This document shows, one piece after another, positions 25,061 through 33,849 of a stretch of DNA of 64,000 bases. The DNA is from JAWKZG01 sp041396125 (lineage in GTDB: Bacteria; Pseudomonadota; Gammaproteobacteria; Competibacterales; Competibacteraceae). The stretch spans positions 120,526 to 184,525 of the forward strand of contig JAWKZG010000014.1 in the NCBI GenBank assembly GCA_041396125.1, in the 5' to 3' direction. Position 1 is the first letter of the stretch; each line of letters starts with the position of its first letter. A model generated the notes under the pieces. The model made no database searches and was not told where the DNA came from. It saw nothing but the letters and a program-made list of their open reading frames with translations. Both the position numbers and the translations under genes were made by a program.

Positions 25061-26019
25061 TTGGTACCCCGACGCAGCAGGCTCTGGCCGATACCGCCGA
25101 GTCCCTGCGGAAACAGCAGCACCAGCGCAATGATGGCCAGACCGAGCAACAGCCGCCAGTACTCCAGCCGCGCCAAGGTATCGTACAGCCAGGTATACAG
25201 CGCCGCTCCGAACAAGGGTCCGCTCAGGCTTTGCACGCCACCCAGCAGCACCATCATCAGGGCGTCCACCGAACGCGGGATAGCCATGGCATCGGGAAAA
25301 ATACTGCCTTTGGAAAACACATACAGACCGCCCGCCAGTCCGGCGCAGGCACCTGCCACCGTGAACGCCAGCCACTGCTGCCGCTGTACCGGGATGCCAA
25401 TGGCCTCGGCCCGCAGCGGGGAGTCCCGGCCAGCCCGCAGCAAATAACCAAACGGCGAAAACACCAGCCGTCGTAACAGATAAATACCACTGCCACACAG
25501 CGCCAGGGTCAGATAGTAAAAAGCGCGCCGGTCGTTGGCCCAGTCCGCTGGCCAGATGCCGAGAATGCCATCATCGCCGCCGGTAAACCCATACCATTGA
25601 AATACCACCGACCAGGCAATCTGAGCAAAAGCCAGGGTCAGCATCGCCAGATACACGCCGCTCAGACGGACACAGAACCAGCCGAACAGCAAAGCTCCCA
25701 GGCCGCCAGCCAGCGGTGCTGCCAGCAGGGCCGGCAACATTGGGGCCTGCAGATACTTGACCAGCAGTGCAGCGCCATACGCGCCCAGTCCGAAATACGC
25801 AGCATGACCGAACGACACCATCCCGCCCGGTCCCATCATGAAATGCAGACTGGCAGCGAACAGGGCAGCGATCAGAATTTCAATGGCCAGTACCAGAGTA
25901 AATTCGTCGATCAGCCAGGGCGTCAGCCAGGGCAGGGCGAGCAGACCCAACAGCAAAACCAGCCAGCCGGCCTGGCGCTTTCCAGCCGGCCAGACGCAGC
26001 GGTTCCTGGGCCTGCACAC
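25057..26019 (-). CDS. livM: branched-chain amino acid-type ABC transporter permease
   Basis: A membrane protein with the LivM pattern: LHFMMGPGGMVSFGHAAYFG, then GLGALLFGWFCVRLSGVYLA and a C-terminal EAIGIPVQRQQWLAFTVAGA region with GGLYVF. It has about eight to ten membrane segments. The N-terminal start is unclear: the GTG at 26019 overlaps the upstream livH frame by 140 bases and gives an odd, arginine-rich beginning (CRPRNRCVWP), whereas the sister frame reads QAQEPLRLAGWKAPGRLAGF, which looks more like a LivM start. A frameshift near the livH/livM junction is possible. Confidence 0.75.
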   Translation of the reverse strand: MCRPRNRCVWPAGKRQAGWLVLLLGLLALPWLTPWLIDEFTLVLAIEILIAALFAASLHFMMGPGGMVSFGHAAYFGLGAYGAALLVKYLQAPMLPALLAAPLAGGLGALLFGWFCVRLSGVYLAMLTLAFAQIAWSVVFQWYGFTGGDDGILGIWPADWANDRRAFYYLTLALCGSGIYLLRRLVFSPFGYLLRAGRDSPLRAEAIGIPVQRQQWLAFTVAGACAGLAGGLYVFSKGSIFPDAMAIPRSVDALMMVLLGGVQSLSGPLFGAALYTWLYDTLARLEYWRLLLGLAIIALVLLFPQGLGGIGQSLLRRGTK

Positions 26020-26908
26020 CGGGCGTATGAGTGGCGTCTTCCGGCCGTCCCAGCAGACCCCAGGGACGAATAACCAGCACCACCGCCATGACCAGAAACA
26101 TCAACACCAGCGTAATCTGAGGAAATATCAGGACCCCGAATGCGTTCAGCTCGCCAATCAGCACCGCAGCCAGAAAAGCCCCGGTGATCGAACCCATGCC
26201 GCCGACCACAACGACCACAAACGCCGCCGCGATGATATTCATGTCCAGCAGCAAATCCGCGCCGCCTTTCGGCAACTGCACCGCTCCACCGAGACCGGCC
26301 AGGACCGCGCCGACAAAAAACACTGAGGTAAACAGCCAGGCCTGATTAACGCCCAGCGCCGCGACCATCTCACGATCCTGTGTTGCAGCGCGCACCAGCG
26401 TACCCCAGCGGGTTTTGCGAAACAGCAGCCAGAGCGCCAGCAGCACCGCTGCACTGAGCACAATCAGCGCGATATCGTATTCCGGCAGATAATCCTGACC
26501 GATGCGGATGGCGCTATCCAGGCCCGGCGCACGCGGCCCGATCAGATCTTCCGGCCCCCACAGCCATAGCGTGGCATCCTGTACGATCAGTACCACGCCA
26601 AACGTGGCCAGCAGCTGAAACAGCTCGGGTGCCTGGTAAATACGTCGCAGAATCAGCACCTCGACCAGTACACCGATAAGCCCGACCAGCAGGGCGGCCA
26701 GAACCACCGCTGACCAGAAGCCGAGGCCGCTGCCACCAAAGCGCTGTCCCAGTGAATACGCCAGATATGCGCCCAGCATATAAAACGAACCGTGGGCGAA
26801 GTTGACGATACGGCTGACGCCGAAAATGATGGATAAACCGGCCGCTACCATGAACAAAGAAGCGGCGCTGGCCAAACCGGTCAGAAATTGGATCAGGAAG
26901 GTACTCAT
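25880..26908 (-). CDS. livH: branched-chain amino acid-type ABC transporter permease
   Basis: A LivH-type permease: GLSIIFGVSRIVNFAHGSFY near residue 24, ILRRIYQAPELFQLLATFGV, KTRWGTLVRAATQDREMVAA and VVVVGGMGSITGAFLAAVLI. The familiar end RPWGLLGRPE lies near residue 288, but the frame runs on for about 55 more residues into livM. This overlap is unusual and suggests either a C-terminal extension or an indel at the junction. It is the first gene of the livHMGF operon, divergent from the SPFH gene. Confidence 0.8.
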   Translation of the reverse strand: MSTFLIQFLTGLASAASLFMVAAGLSIIFGVSRIVNFAHGSFYMLGAYLAYSLGQRFGGSGLGFWSAVVLAALLVGLIGVLVEVLILRRIYQAPELFQLLATFGVVLIVQDATLWLWGPEDLIGPRAPGLDSAIRIGQDYLPEYDIALIVLSAAVLLALWLLFRKTRWGTLVRAATQDREMVAALGVNQAWLFTSVFFVGAVLAGLGGAVQLPKGGADLLLDMNIIAAAFVVVVVGGMGSITGAFLAAVLIGELNAFGVLIFPQITLVLMFLVMAVVLVIRPWGLLGRPEDATHTPGVQAQEPLRLAGWKAPGRLAGFAVGSARPALADALADRRIYSGTGH

Positions 26909-27036
26909 TACGGCTTATGCGGGCTCGTCAGCTGTCGATTGTTGTGCTTTCTGGTTATTACTTTTAGCATACCGCAATCTTTACAAGGCAGGCTATGCCG
27001 GTTGCATCGGGCAGCGGCGACGACAGGAGAGAGCTC

Positions 27037-28371
27037 ATGATCTGGAGTAAATTTGGCGGCGAATTCGTCGATGTCATCGAATGGACCGATGACAGCAAGG
27101 ACACCCTGGTCTACCGTTTCGAGCGCTACGGCAACGAAATCAAATACGGTGCCAAACTGACCGTGCGGCCTGGTCAGATTGCGGTTTTTGTCAACGAGGG
27201 CAAACTGGCCGACACGTTCAGCCCCGGCATGTACACGCTGGAAACCCAGAATGTGCCGATTTTGTCCACGCTGCAAGGCTGGAAACACGGTTTCGAAAGC
27301 CCGTTCAAGGCGGAAGTGTATTTCGTCAGCACGCGCCGTTTCACCGATCTCAAATGGGGCACCAAAAACCCGATTATTGTGCGCGACAAAGAATTCGATA
27401 TGGTCCGGCTGCGCGCTTATGGCACCTACGAAATCAAAGTCAACGATGCGTCCATGCTGATCCATGAAATCGTCGGCACCGACGGGCATTTCACCACCGA
27501 CGAAATCAGTAATCAATTGCGCAATCTGATCGTTTCGCGCTTTAGCGATGTGGTGGCTGAATCCGGTATCCCTCTGCTTGATATGGCAGCCAATTACACC
27601 GAGCTAAGCGATTATGTGACGCGGGAAATTGGCCTTGAAGTCGCCCAGTACGGGCTGGAGCTGACCAAATTACTGGTTGAAAACATCTCGCTGCCGCCAG
27701 CCGTGGAAGAAGCGCTGGATCGGCGCAGCAGTATGGGTATTGTCGGTGATCTGAAAAAATACTCCCAGTTTCAGGCCGCTGAAGCGATGCCGGATGCGGC
27801 CCGAAATCCCGGCGGTGATGCTGGTGCCGGTATTGGCATGGGGATGGGTTTCGCGATGGCCAAACAAATGGCTGATGCGATGTCGAATCCTGCTGCACCA
27901 CCGCCACCTGCACCCGCTCCGGCAGCACCTGCGGCGGGCGCTCCGCCACCACCACCACCAGCAGGCGCGGTGCAATATTATCTAGCTGAAAACGGTCAGC
28001 GGCAGGGGCCGTTCGGACTGGATGCCCTTAAGCAAAAAGCACAAAGCGGTGCATTCAATAAGCAGACCATGGTCTGGGCGCAAGGTATGACTGCCTGGCA
28101 GAAAGCCGGTGAGGTAGCGGAATTGCAGAGCTTGTTTAGCGCTCCACCGCCCTTGCCGGGAGCGGCTACGCCAAGTTTTTACGTCGCTGAAAACGGTCAG
28201 CAGGCCGGGCCATTCCGTCTGGAAACGCTGCGCGAATGGGCGAGTGAGGGGGTTTTTACCCGCGCCACTCTGGTCTGGCGGGAAGGCATGAACGGCTGGC
28301 AGGCTGCCGGCGAGGTGGAGATTTTGCAGGATTTATTCACGCATCTGCCGCCGCCGTTGCCGTCGCACTGA
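27037..28371 (+). CDS. SPFH-domain protein with two GYF_2-like modules
   Basis: A 444-residue protein. Residues 1-240 match the bacterial SPFH/virion-core-like family (YdjI type): MIWSKFGGEFVDVIEW, GQIAVFVNEGKLADTFSPGM and YGTYEIKVNDASMLIHEI. Then a glycine-rich GIGMGMGFAMAKQMADAM, a proline/alanine linker, and two GYF_2-like repeats of about 50 residues (YYLAENGQRQGPFGLDALKQ and FYVAENGQQAGPFRLETLRE, each ending in W...G...W). The ATG at 27037 follows AGGAGA. It is directly followed by a zinc-ribbon membrane protein gene, a recurrent pairing for this family. Likely a membrane-associated scaffold; biochemical role unknown. Confidence 0.8.
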   Translation: MIWSKFGGEFVDVIEWTDDSKDTLVYRFERYGNEIKYGAKLTVRPGQIAVFVNEGKLADTFSPGMYTLETQNVPILSTLQGWKHGFESPFKAEVYFVSTRRFTDLKWGTKNPIIVRDKEFDMVRLRAYGTYEIKVNDASMLIHEIVGTDGHFTTDEISNQLRNLIVSRFSDVVAESGIPLLDMAANYTELSDYVTREIGLEVAQYGLELTKLLVENISLPPAVEEALDRRSSMGIVGDLKKYSQFQAAEAMPDAARNPGGDAGAGIGMGMGFAMAKQMADAMSNPAAPPPPAPAPAAPAAGAPPPPPPAGAVQYYLAENGQRQGPFGLDALKQKAQSGAFNKQTMVWAQGMTAWQKAGEVAELQSLFSAPPPLPGAATPSFYVAENGQQAGPFRLETLREWASEGVFTRATLVWREGMNGWQAAGEVEILQDLFTHLPPPLPSH

Positions 28372-28387
28372 GGGCCGATACGCCGCA

Positions 28388-29452
28388 ATGTCTGTTAAAC
28401 AATTCCCCTGCAAGAGCTGCGGTGCAGCATTTGAATACACCCCTGGCACAGCGCATCTGACCTGTCCGTATTGCGGCAGTGAAAACGCCATTCCGCAATC
28501 CGAGCAGGATATCGCGGAACAGGATTTTCACGCTACGCTGGCGCAATTGGCCAGCACCCATACGGTCGAACGCAGTGCCACGGTTACCTGCCAGAGCTGT
28601 GACGCCGAGTTTACGCTGGCACCGAATACCCGCGCCGATGAATGCCCGTTCTGTGGCTCGGCGGTAATCAGCGAACCGGGCGAGCATGAACAACTGCCGC
28701 CGGTCGCACTGCTGCCGTTTAAACTGAATGCCCGTGACGCCCGCAAACAGTTTGCCAACTGGCTGCAAAAGCTCTGGTTTGCGCCGAATAAAGTCAAACA
28801 ATATGCTCGTGCTGACGACGGCTTTAGCGGTATTTATCTGCCGTACTGGACCTTCGACAGCCGCACTGTCAGCGTATACCGCGGCCAGCGCGGGGACGAT
28901 TACTATGTCCAGACCCGTGGCCCGGACGGCAAGACCCGGCGCGAGAAACGTACCCGCTGGCACACGGTTAGCGGTACGGTCGGTCGGGTTTTTGACGATG
29001 TGCTGGTGGTAGCCAGTGAATCATTGCCAAAAACCTACGTTGAGCGGCTGGCACCGTGGGATCTGGCGGAGCTGACGCCTTACAGCCAGGAATATCTCAG
29101 CGGGTTTCGGGCGGAAACCTATCAGATCGGACTGGAGCAGGGCTATCAGCATGCCCGCAGTCAGATGGAAGCGCTGATCCGGCAAGACGTGAAGCGCGAT
29201 ATTGGCGGGGACAAGCAGCGTATTCAGAACATCTCGACCCAGTACGACAATATCACCTTCAAGCATATCCTGTTGCCGGTGTACATGGCGGCCTACCGCT
29301 ACCGGGACAAGGTCTATCGTTTTGTGATTAATGGCCGTACCGGCGAGGTGCAAGGCGAACGGCCCTACAGCTGGGTCAAGATCGGACTGGCTGCACTGCT
29401 TGCCGCAGCGCTGATCGGAGGACTGGTGTATATTCTGAATCAATCCCAATAA
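28388..29452 (+). CDS. zinc-ribbon, single-pass membrane protein
   Basis: A 354-residue protein with two zinc ribbons at the N-terminus (CKSCGAAF...CPYCGSENA and CQSCDAEF...CPFCGSAVI), a large soluble middle with PYWTFDSRTVSVYRGQRGDD, VFDDVLVVASESLP and ISTQYDNITFKHILLPVYMA, and one C-terminal membrane helix (IGLAALLAAALIGGLVYIL). Homologues are sometimes labelled as helicase-like because of the ribbons, but no helicase motif is present. The gene starts 17 bases after the SPFH gene, so the two are probably co-expressed and act together at the membrane. Confidence 0.78.
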   Translation: MSVKQFPCKSCGAAFEYTPGTAHLTCPYCGSENAIPQSEQDIAEQDFHATLAQLASTHTVERSATVTCQSCDAEFTLAPNTRADECPFCGSAVISEPGEHEQLPPVALLPFKLNARDARKQFANWLQKLWFAPNKVKQYARADDGFSGIYLPYWTFDSRTVSVYRGQRGDDYYVQTRGPDGKTRREKRTRWHTVSGTVGRVFDDVLVVASESLPKTYVERLAPWDLAELTPYSQEYLSGFRAETYQIGLEQGYQHARSQMEALIRQDVKRDIGGDKQRIQNISTQYDNITFKHILLPVYMAAYRYRDKVYRFVINGRTGEVQGERPYSWVKIGLAALLAAALIGGLVYILNQSQ

Positions 29453-29535
29453 AAACAGCTCCGCAGGCGCGCCCGTGTCATCCGGCTGCTGCCGTTTCCA
29501 ACCACCCATTTGCATAGAACCAGAACAATAGACTT

Positions 29536-30714
29536 ATGAACCTACCCGTTACAGCCACTGAAAAACACCCCGGTACCACTATCCGTTCCATCCGCCTGAT
29601 CGGTTTAAGCCACACCCTGCCCAACGGGCTGGCCTACGGCATGAGCCGGGGTATGACCCCGTGTCGCCAGACCACTTTGGTCGAACTAACCACAGAAGAT
29701 GGCGTCGTCGGTATCGGCGAAGCCTGGGGAATGCCAGCCCTGAATGCCGCCTACCTGGCGGTTATCAAGCCGTTTTATCTGGGCCGGCGGGTGTTTGATC
29801 ACGAGCTGGCCTGGTATGACATCATTTCGCGCCTGTACCACCTGGGTATCCAGAACCAGATGATAGCCTGTATGAGCGGTATCGACATGGCGGCGCGTGA
29901 TGCTATTGGCAAACTGCTTGGGGTTGGTGTCTGTGATCTGCTGGGCGGGCGAGGCAGCGAGCGTATTCCTGTGTATGCTTCAGGCGGTTATTTCGCCAAT
30001 CAGACGCATTATTCGCTGGAGCACCAGCTCGAACCCCTGGCCGGGCAGGGCCATAAGCGGGTCAAGATAAAAATTGGCCGCAGTCCGCAGGATGATCAGG
30101 ATCGGGTCGTCCGCAGCCGGGCTGTGCTGGGGGATGACTTCGAGCTGCTGGTCGATACCAATGGCAATTATTCACCCGATCTAGTGCTTGACAGTATGCG
30201 CCGGATTGCGCCCTATAACATCGGCTGGTACGAGGAACCGCTGCCACCGCAGGATTTTCAGGGCTTGCAGCGATTACGGGAACAAGCCCTGATTCCGGTC
30301 GCGACGGGCGAGGCTTTATACACCGCTTTTGATTTTAATCGCTTGCTCGAAGCGCGTCAGATCGACGTCCTGCAACCGGATATTACGCTCTGCGGCGGGC
30401 TGGGACAGGCACGCCACAGTGCACTGCAGGCGCTGCAGGCGAATCTGCGGGTTTCGCCTCATGTCTGGGGCAGCGCGGTCGGTCTGGCTGCAGCCTGTCA
30501 TTTTGTCGCCTCACTGCCTACCTATCCGCATGGTGATAATAATCCGGCACCGACGCTGATCGAATACGATATCGGGATCAATCCGCTGCGTGATGAACTG
30601 CTGAGCACGCCGCTGACCGCCCAGGCCGGAGAAGTCGCAGTGCCGACTGGCGCGGGGCTGGGCATTGAGCTTGATCCGGACGCCGTGGCCAAGTACCAGA
30701 CCGAGGTTTATTAA
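29536..30714 (+). CDS. mandelate racemase/muconate lactonizing-type enolase-superfamily enzyme
   Basis: A 392-residue enolase-superfamily protein: an N-terminal capping domain, then the barrel with the KxK base motif RVKIKIG near residue 176, metal ligands in LLVDTNGNY, WYEEPL and ATGEALY, and PDITLCGGL followed by SPHVWGSAVGLAA. Such enzymes abstract a proton alpha to a carboxylate (racemases, dehydratases, cycloisomerases). The KxK and H pattern fits the mandelate-racemase subgroup, but the substrate is not readable. The next gene, a broken epimerase/dehydratase, starts four bases after the stop and probably belonged to the same operon. Confidence 0.85.
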   Translation: MNLPVTATEKHPGTTIRSIRLIGLSHTLPNGLAYGMSRGMTPCRQTTLVELTTEDGVVGIGEAWGMPALNAAYLAVIKPFYLGRRVFDHELAWYDIISRLYHLGIQNQMIACMSGIDMAARDAIGKLLGVGVCDLLGGRGSERIPVYASGGYFANQTHYSLEHQLEPLAGQGHKRVKIKIGRSPQDDQDRVVRSRAVLGDDFELLVDTNGNYSPDLVLDSMRRIAPYNIGWYEEPLPPQDFQGLQRLREQALIPVATGEALYTAFDFNRLLEARQIDVLQPDITLCGGLGQARHSALQALQANLRVSPHVWGSAVGLAAACHFVASLPTYPHGDNNPAPTLIEYDIGINPLRDELLSTPLTAQAGEVAVPTGAGLGIELDPDAVAKYQTEVY

Positions 30715-30718
30715 GCGT

Positions 30719-31647
30719 ATGGCAAAACGGGTCTTGCTGGTTGGCTGCCAGGGGTTTGTGGGTCGTCATGTGCTGCAGGCGCTGCGTGCGGCCGGCTGGT
30801 CTGTGTACGGTTATGACCTGGCAGCGGATTGTACTGACGACCGGCTGGAGCATTATTTTTGCGGCCAGTTGCAGGATCGTGCCTGCCTGGCAGCGCTGGC
30901 GCAGACAAAAGCGGATCTGATTGTCTCGCTGGCAGCCTACAATGCCGGCGATGGCATGGTGAGCTCAGTGAACAGGACGACGATCAGGCGATCCAGGTCA
31001 ATGCGCTGGGCCTGAAAACACTACTGGATGCTGCCCGCCAGGCCGGTGTGGCACGGGTATTATGGGCCAGCTCGACGGTGGTGTACGGTGCTGCCGGGCG
31101 CTATCCGCCCGGTCCCGTCAACGAAGATGCGCCGTGTCGGCCGCTGCTGAGTTACGGCTTAAGCAAAGTGCTGGCGGAACAGATCGCCTGCTTTCAGCGC
31201 GATCGTTACGGTCTGGAGGTCTGTGGCCTGCGCCTGCCGCTGGTGTTCGGGCCGGGCCGCTGGTATCGCGGCGCGCTGGGCAGTCTGGCCGATGTGTTTG
31301 CGCAGGCCGGATCTGGCCGCAGACTCCGGCTCGACGGCCCGTCCGAACCTTTCGATTTCCTGTATGCCGTCGATGCCGGACGGGCATTTGCCGCCGCTGC
31401 AGACTGCCCGAAACCGTTGTCGGCAGTCTACAATGTGGCGGGTTTTGTTACGGATTATGAGGCGATTGCCAGTGCGCTGGAGCAACGTTTCGAACAGCTG
31501 CATATCGAGCGACATTTAAGCCCGAGCGACTGGGTTTTACCGCTGCTTGACGGCCACTATTTCCAGCATGATACCGGCTTCCAGGCCGCGTTTGATCTGG
31601 CTCGTGCGGTGGATGATTTTCTGCATCATGCCGGCTCCCCGTCCTGA
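30719..31647 (+). pseudogene. NAD-dependent epimerase/dehydratase, one frameshift
   Basis: The ATG at 30719 gives MAKRVLLVGCQGFVGRHVLQ, the GxxGxxG Rossmann motif of extended SDR epimerases, through KADLIVSLAAYNAGDGMV. One base then appears lost near 30960, and the adjacent frame continues ELSEQDDDQAIQVNALGLKT, VLWASSTVVYGAAGRYP and the catalytic YGLSK motif to a normal C-terminus. Restoring one base yields a full-length protein of about 309 residues. It is convergent with the CoA-transferase gene and overlaps its end by 22 bases. Real decay and consensus error cannot be separated from here. Confidence 0.75.
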
Positions 31648-32861
31648 TTTGGGCTGGCGCTGACCAGTACCCCGGCGCTGGTCAGCTGCTCGATCTCGCT
31701 GTCGGCAAAACCGGCGGCGTGCAGGACTTCCTGATTGTGCTGGCCGATACTCGGGGGCTGGCGCTGCAGCGGGATGCGTTCCCGGTCACTGCCAAATTCC
31801 AGCGGCAGAGCGGGCAGCAGGGTTTGCTCACCCACGCCACCACCAGCAGCGGTAATCGCGGTTGCCAGCAGCCCGCCACTGTCCAGTAAATGCGGATCGG
31901 TAAAAAGATCTTCCGGCCGTCCGACCGGCGCCCAGGAAATTTTGGCCGACTCGCAACGTGCAATGACCTGCTCGTACGGCAGTTCAGAAAAGATCGCACC
32001 GAGTTGGGGAATCAGCCAGGTACGTTCCTTGGCCCGTTGCGCGTTGCTGGCAAGGCGTTCGTCCTGCGCCAGCGTGGGTAATTCGAACACCTGGCAGAAC
32101 CGCTCCCATTGCGCATCACTGGTAACACCGATAAAGAGTTGCTCACCTTCCTGCGTTTTGAAGACATCGTAAATACCCCAGGCCCCGCGCCGGGCGGTCA
32201 TCGGCGGTACGGTTTCACCGGTGGCGGCCGCGCCTGCCATATGCGAGCCCATCAGAAATACGGCCGATTCGAACAGTGAACTGCCGACGCGCTGGCCTTG
32301 GCCGGTTTGCTCGCGCTCGCGCAGGGCAGCCAAAACACCCGTAACGCCAAACACTGCACCCAGAATATCGACGATCGATGCGCCGGCGCGCAGGGGCTGA
32401 CCCGGCGGGCCTGTCATATAAGCCAGACCGCTTTGAAATTGTACGACTTCGTCCAGTGCCGGTTTCTGTTCGTAGGGGCCGGCCAGAAATCCCTTCAGCG
32501 CGAGATAAATCAGTCTTGGATTGAGCGCGCTCAGTGTTTCCCAGCCGCAGTTCAGTCGCTCCATGGTACCAGGGCCGTAATTTTCCAGTACCACATCGGC
32601 ATCGCGCACCAGACGATGCAGAACGGCCTGACCTGCCGGATTTTTCAGATCAATGGCGAGACTGCGCTTGTTGCGATTGAAATTGGCGAAAAAGCCGGCT
32701 GCGAAACCCGGCAGGCGGCGGGTATGATCGCCACCGGGTGCGGGTTCGACTTTGATAACATCAGCGCCCAGATCGGCGAATAGCAATCCGGCACAAGGTC
32801 CCATGATAGTGTGGCTGAACTCCAGTACTTGCAGTCCCGCTAAAGGTTTCGGTGTACTCAT
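31626..32861 (-). CDS. CaiB/BaiF CoA-transferase, possible SUGCT-like
   Basis: A 411-residue family III CoA-transferase: LAGLQVLEFSHTIMGPCAGL, DLGADVIKVEPAPGGDHTRR, NRNKRSLAIDLKNPAG and ENYGPGTMERL; the aspartate of RAGASIVDILGAVFG is at the expected catalytic position. Its ATG overlaps the stop of the HMG-CoA-lyase-like gene (ATGA), so the two are translated together. Mammalian SUGCT, a succinate-hydroxymethylglutarate CoA-transferase, belongs to this family, so activation of a hydroxymethylglutarate-like acid for the lyase is a sensible inference. It is the last gene of the tct operon. Confidence 0.85.
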   Translation of the reverse strand: MSTPKPLAGLQVLEFSHTIMGPCAGLLFADLGADVIKVEPAPGGDHTRRLPGFAAGFFANFNRNKRSLAIDLKNPAGQAVLHRLVRDADVVLENYGPGTMERLNCGWETLSALNPRLIYLALKGFLAGPYEQKPALDEVVQFQSGLAYMTGPPGQPLRAGASIVDILGAVFGVTGVLAALREREQTGQGQRVGSSLFESAVFLMGSHMAGAAATGETVPPMTARRGAWGIYDVFKTQEGEQLFIGVTSDAQWERFCQVFELPTLAQDERLASNAQRAKERTWLIPQLGAIFSELPYEQVIARCESAKISWAPVGRPEDLFTDPHLLDSGGLLATAITAAGGGVGEQTLLPALPLEFGSDRERIPLQRQPPSIGQHNQEVLHAAGFADSEIEQLTSAGVLVSASPNQDGEPA

Positions 32862-33819
32862 GCTGCTGCTTTGGCCCGAAATCTGGTCAGACTGCCACCC
32901 CGCAGCGCGGCGCTGGGGAGCTGATGGCCTACGATGCGCTCCGCCATTTGGGCAACGTCCAGTAGTGCATCAAGATCGACGCCGGTACTGATACCCATCT
33001 CTTCGGCCAGCAACACCAGTTCTTCCGTGGCGATATTGCCCGGTGCACCCTTGTGTGCCGCGAACGGACAGCCGCCCAGCCCGGCAACTGTGGTGTCAAA
33101 GCGCTCGACACCCAGACGCAGGCCGGTATGGGCATTGGCAATACCCAGACCACGGGTATCGTGCAGATGCAGTTTCAGTTGTAGTTCCGGCCAGCGCTCA
33201 CGCACTGCGCTGACGAGTTTTTCAATGCGTGCCGGAGTCGCCCAGCCCATCGTGTCGGCCAGGGATAATTCCTCGATGGTGACGCCGGCTTCGGCTGCCA
33301 GTTCGAGACCGTCAGCCACTGTGGTCAGCACCTGCGCAGGAGCAATATCGCCGGCGAAATTACAGCCGAAAGCCGCCATGACACCAATCCGGGTAACCGG
33401 GACGCCGGCTTTGAGGTGGGCCTGGGTTTGCACACGCATGGCCTCTAGATTGCCCGCGTGGTCACGATTGAGGTTCTTACGCGAAAACGCATCAGAAGCG
33501 GCCAGCGAGATGGAACCGCTCAAGGTCAGTTTATCCCGGTACGCCAGGGCACGATTCAGACCTTTTTCGTTAAACCAGAGTGCGTGTACTCGACGCCGGC
33601 ACGCGGACTGAAACCGGCGGCGACCTGCTCGGCATCGGCCCAGCCGGGCACCAGCCGGGGCGATACGAATGAACAAATCTGGATATGGCTCAGCCCGGTG
33701 GCTGACAGGGCATCAATCAGCGCGATCTTGTCCGCACTGGCAATAGGGCCGGGTTCGATCTGGAACCCTTCCCGCGGGCCCTCTTCGGTAATCAGAATCC
33801 GGTTTGGAAGATCAGACAT
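32858..33819 (-). pseudogene. hydroxymethylglutaryl-CoA lyase-like protein, one frameshift
   Basis: From the ATG at 33819 (GAGGAG upstream) the protein reads LPNRILITEEGPREGFQIEP and HIQICSFVSPRLVPGWADAE, with the family arginine but GPRE in place of the usual GPRD. Near 33590 one base seems missing (TACACGCAC for TACACnGCAC), after which the next frame gives ALWFNEKGLNRALAYRDKL, LHLHDTRGLGIANAH and VAGLGGCPFAAHKGAPGN, including the catalytic cysteine. Restored, it is a normal HMGL-type lyase of about 320 residues, cleaving an acyl-CoA such as HMG-CoA. It sits between tctA and the CoA-transferase. Confidence 0.75.
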
Positions 33820-33849
33820 ATAAATAACTCTCCTCAAGCGTACACAAGG

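Noticed and set aside
24315..25498. Long upstream extensions of the livF and livG frames
   Set aside because: The extra residues have no homology and overlap the upstream genes; the short starts overlap by a few bases as is normal for this operon.
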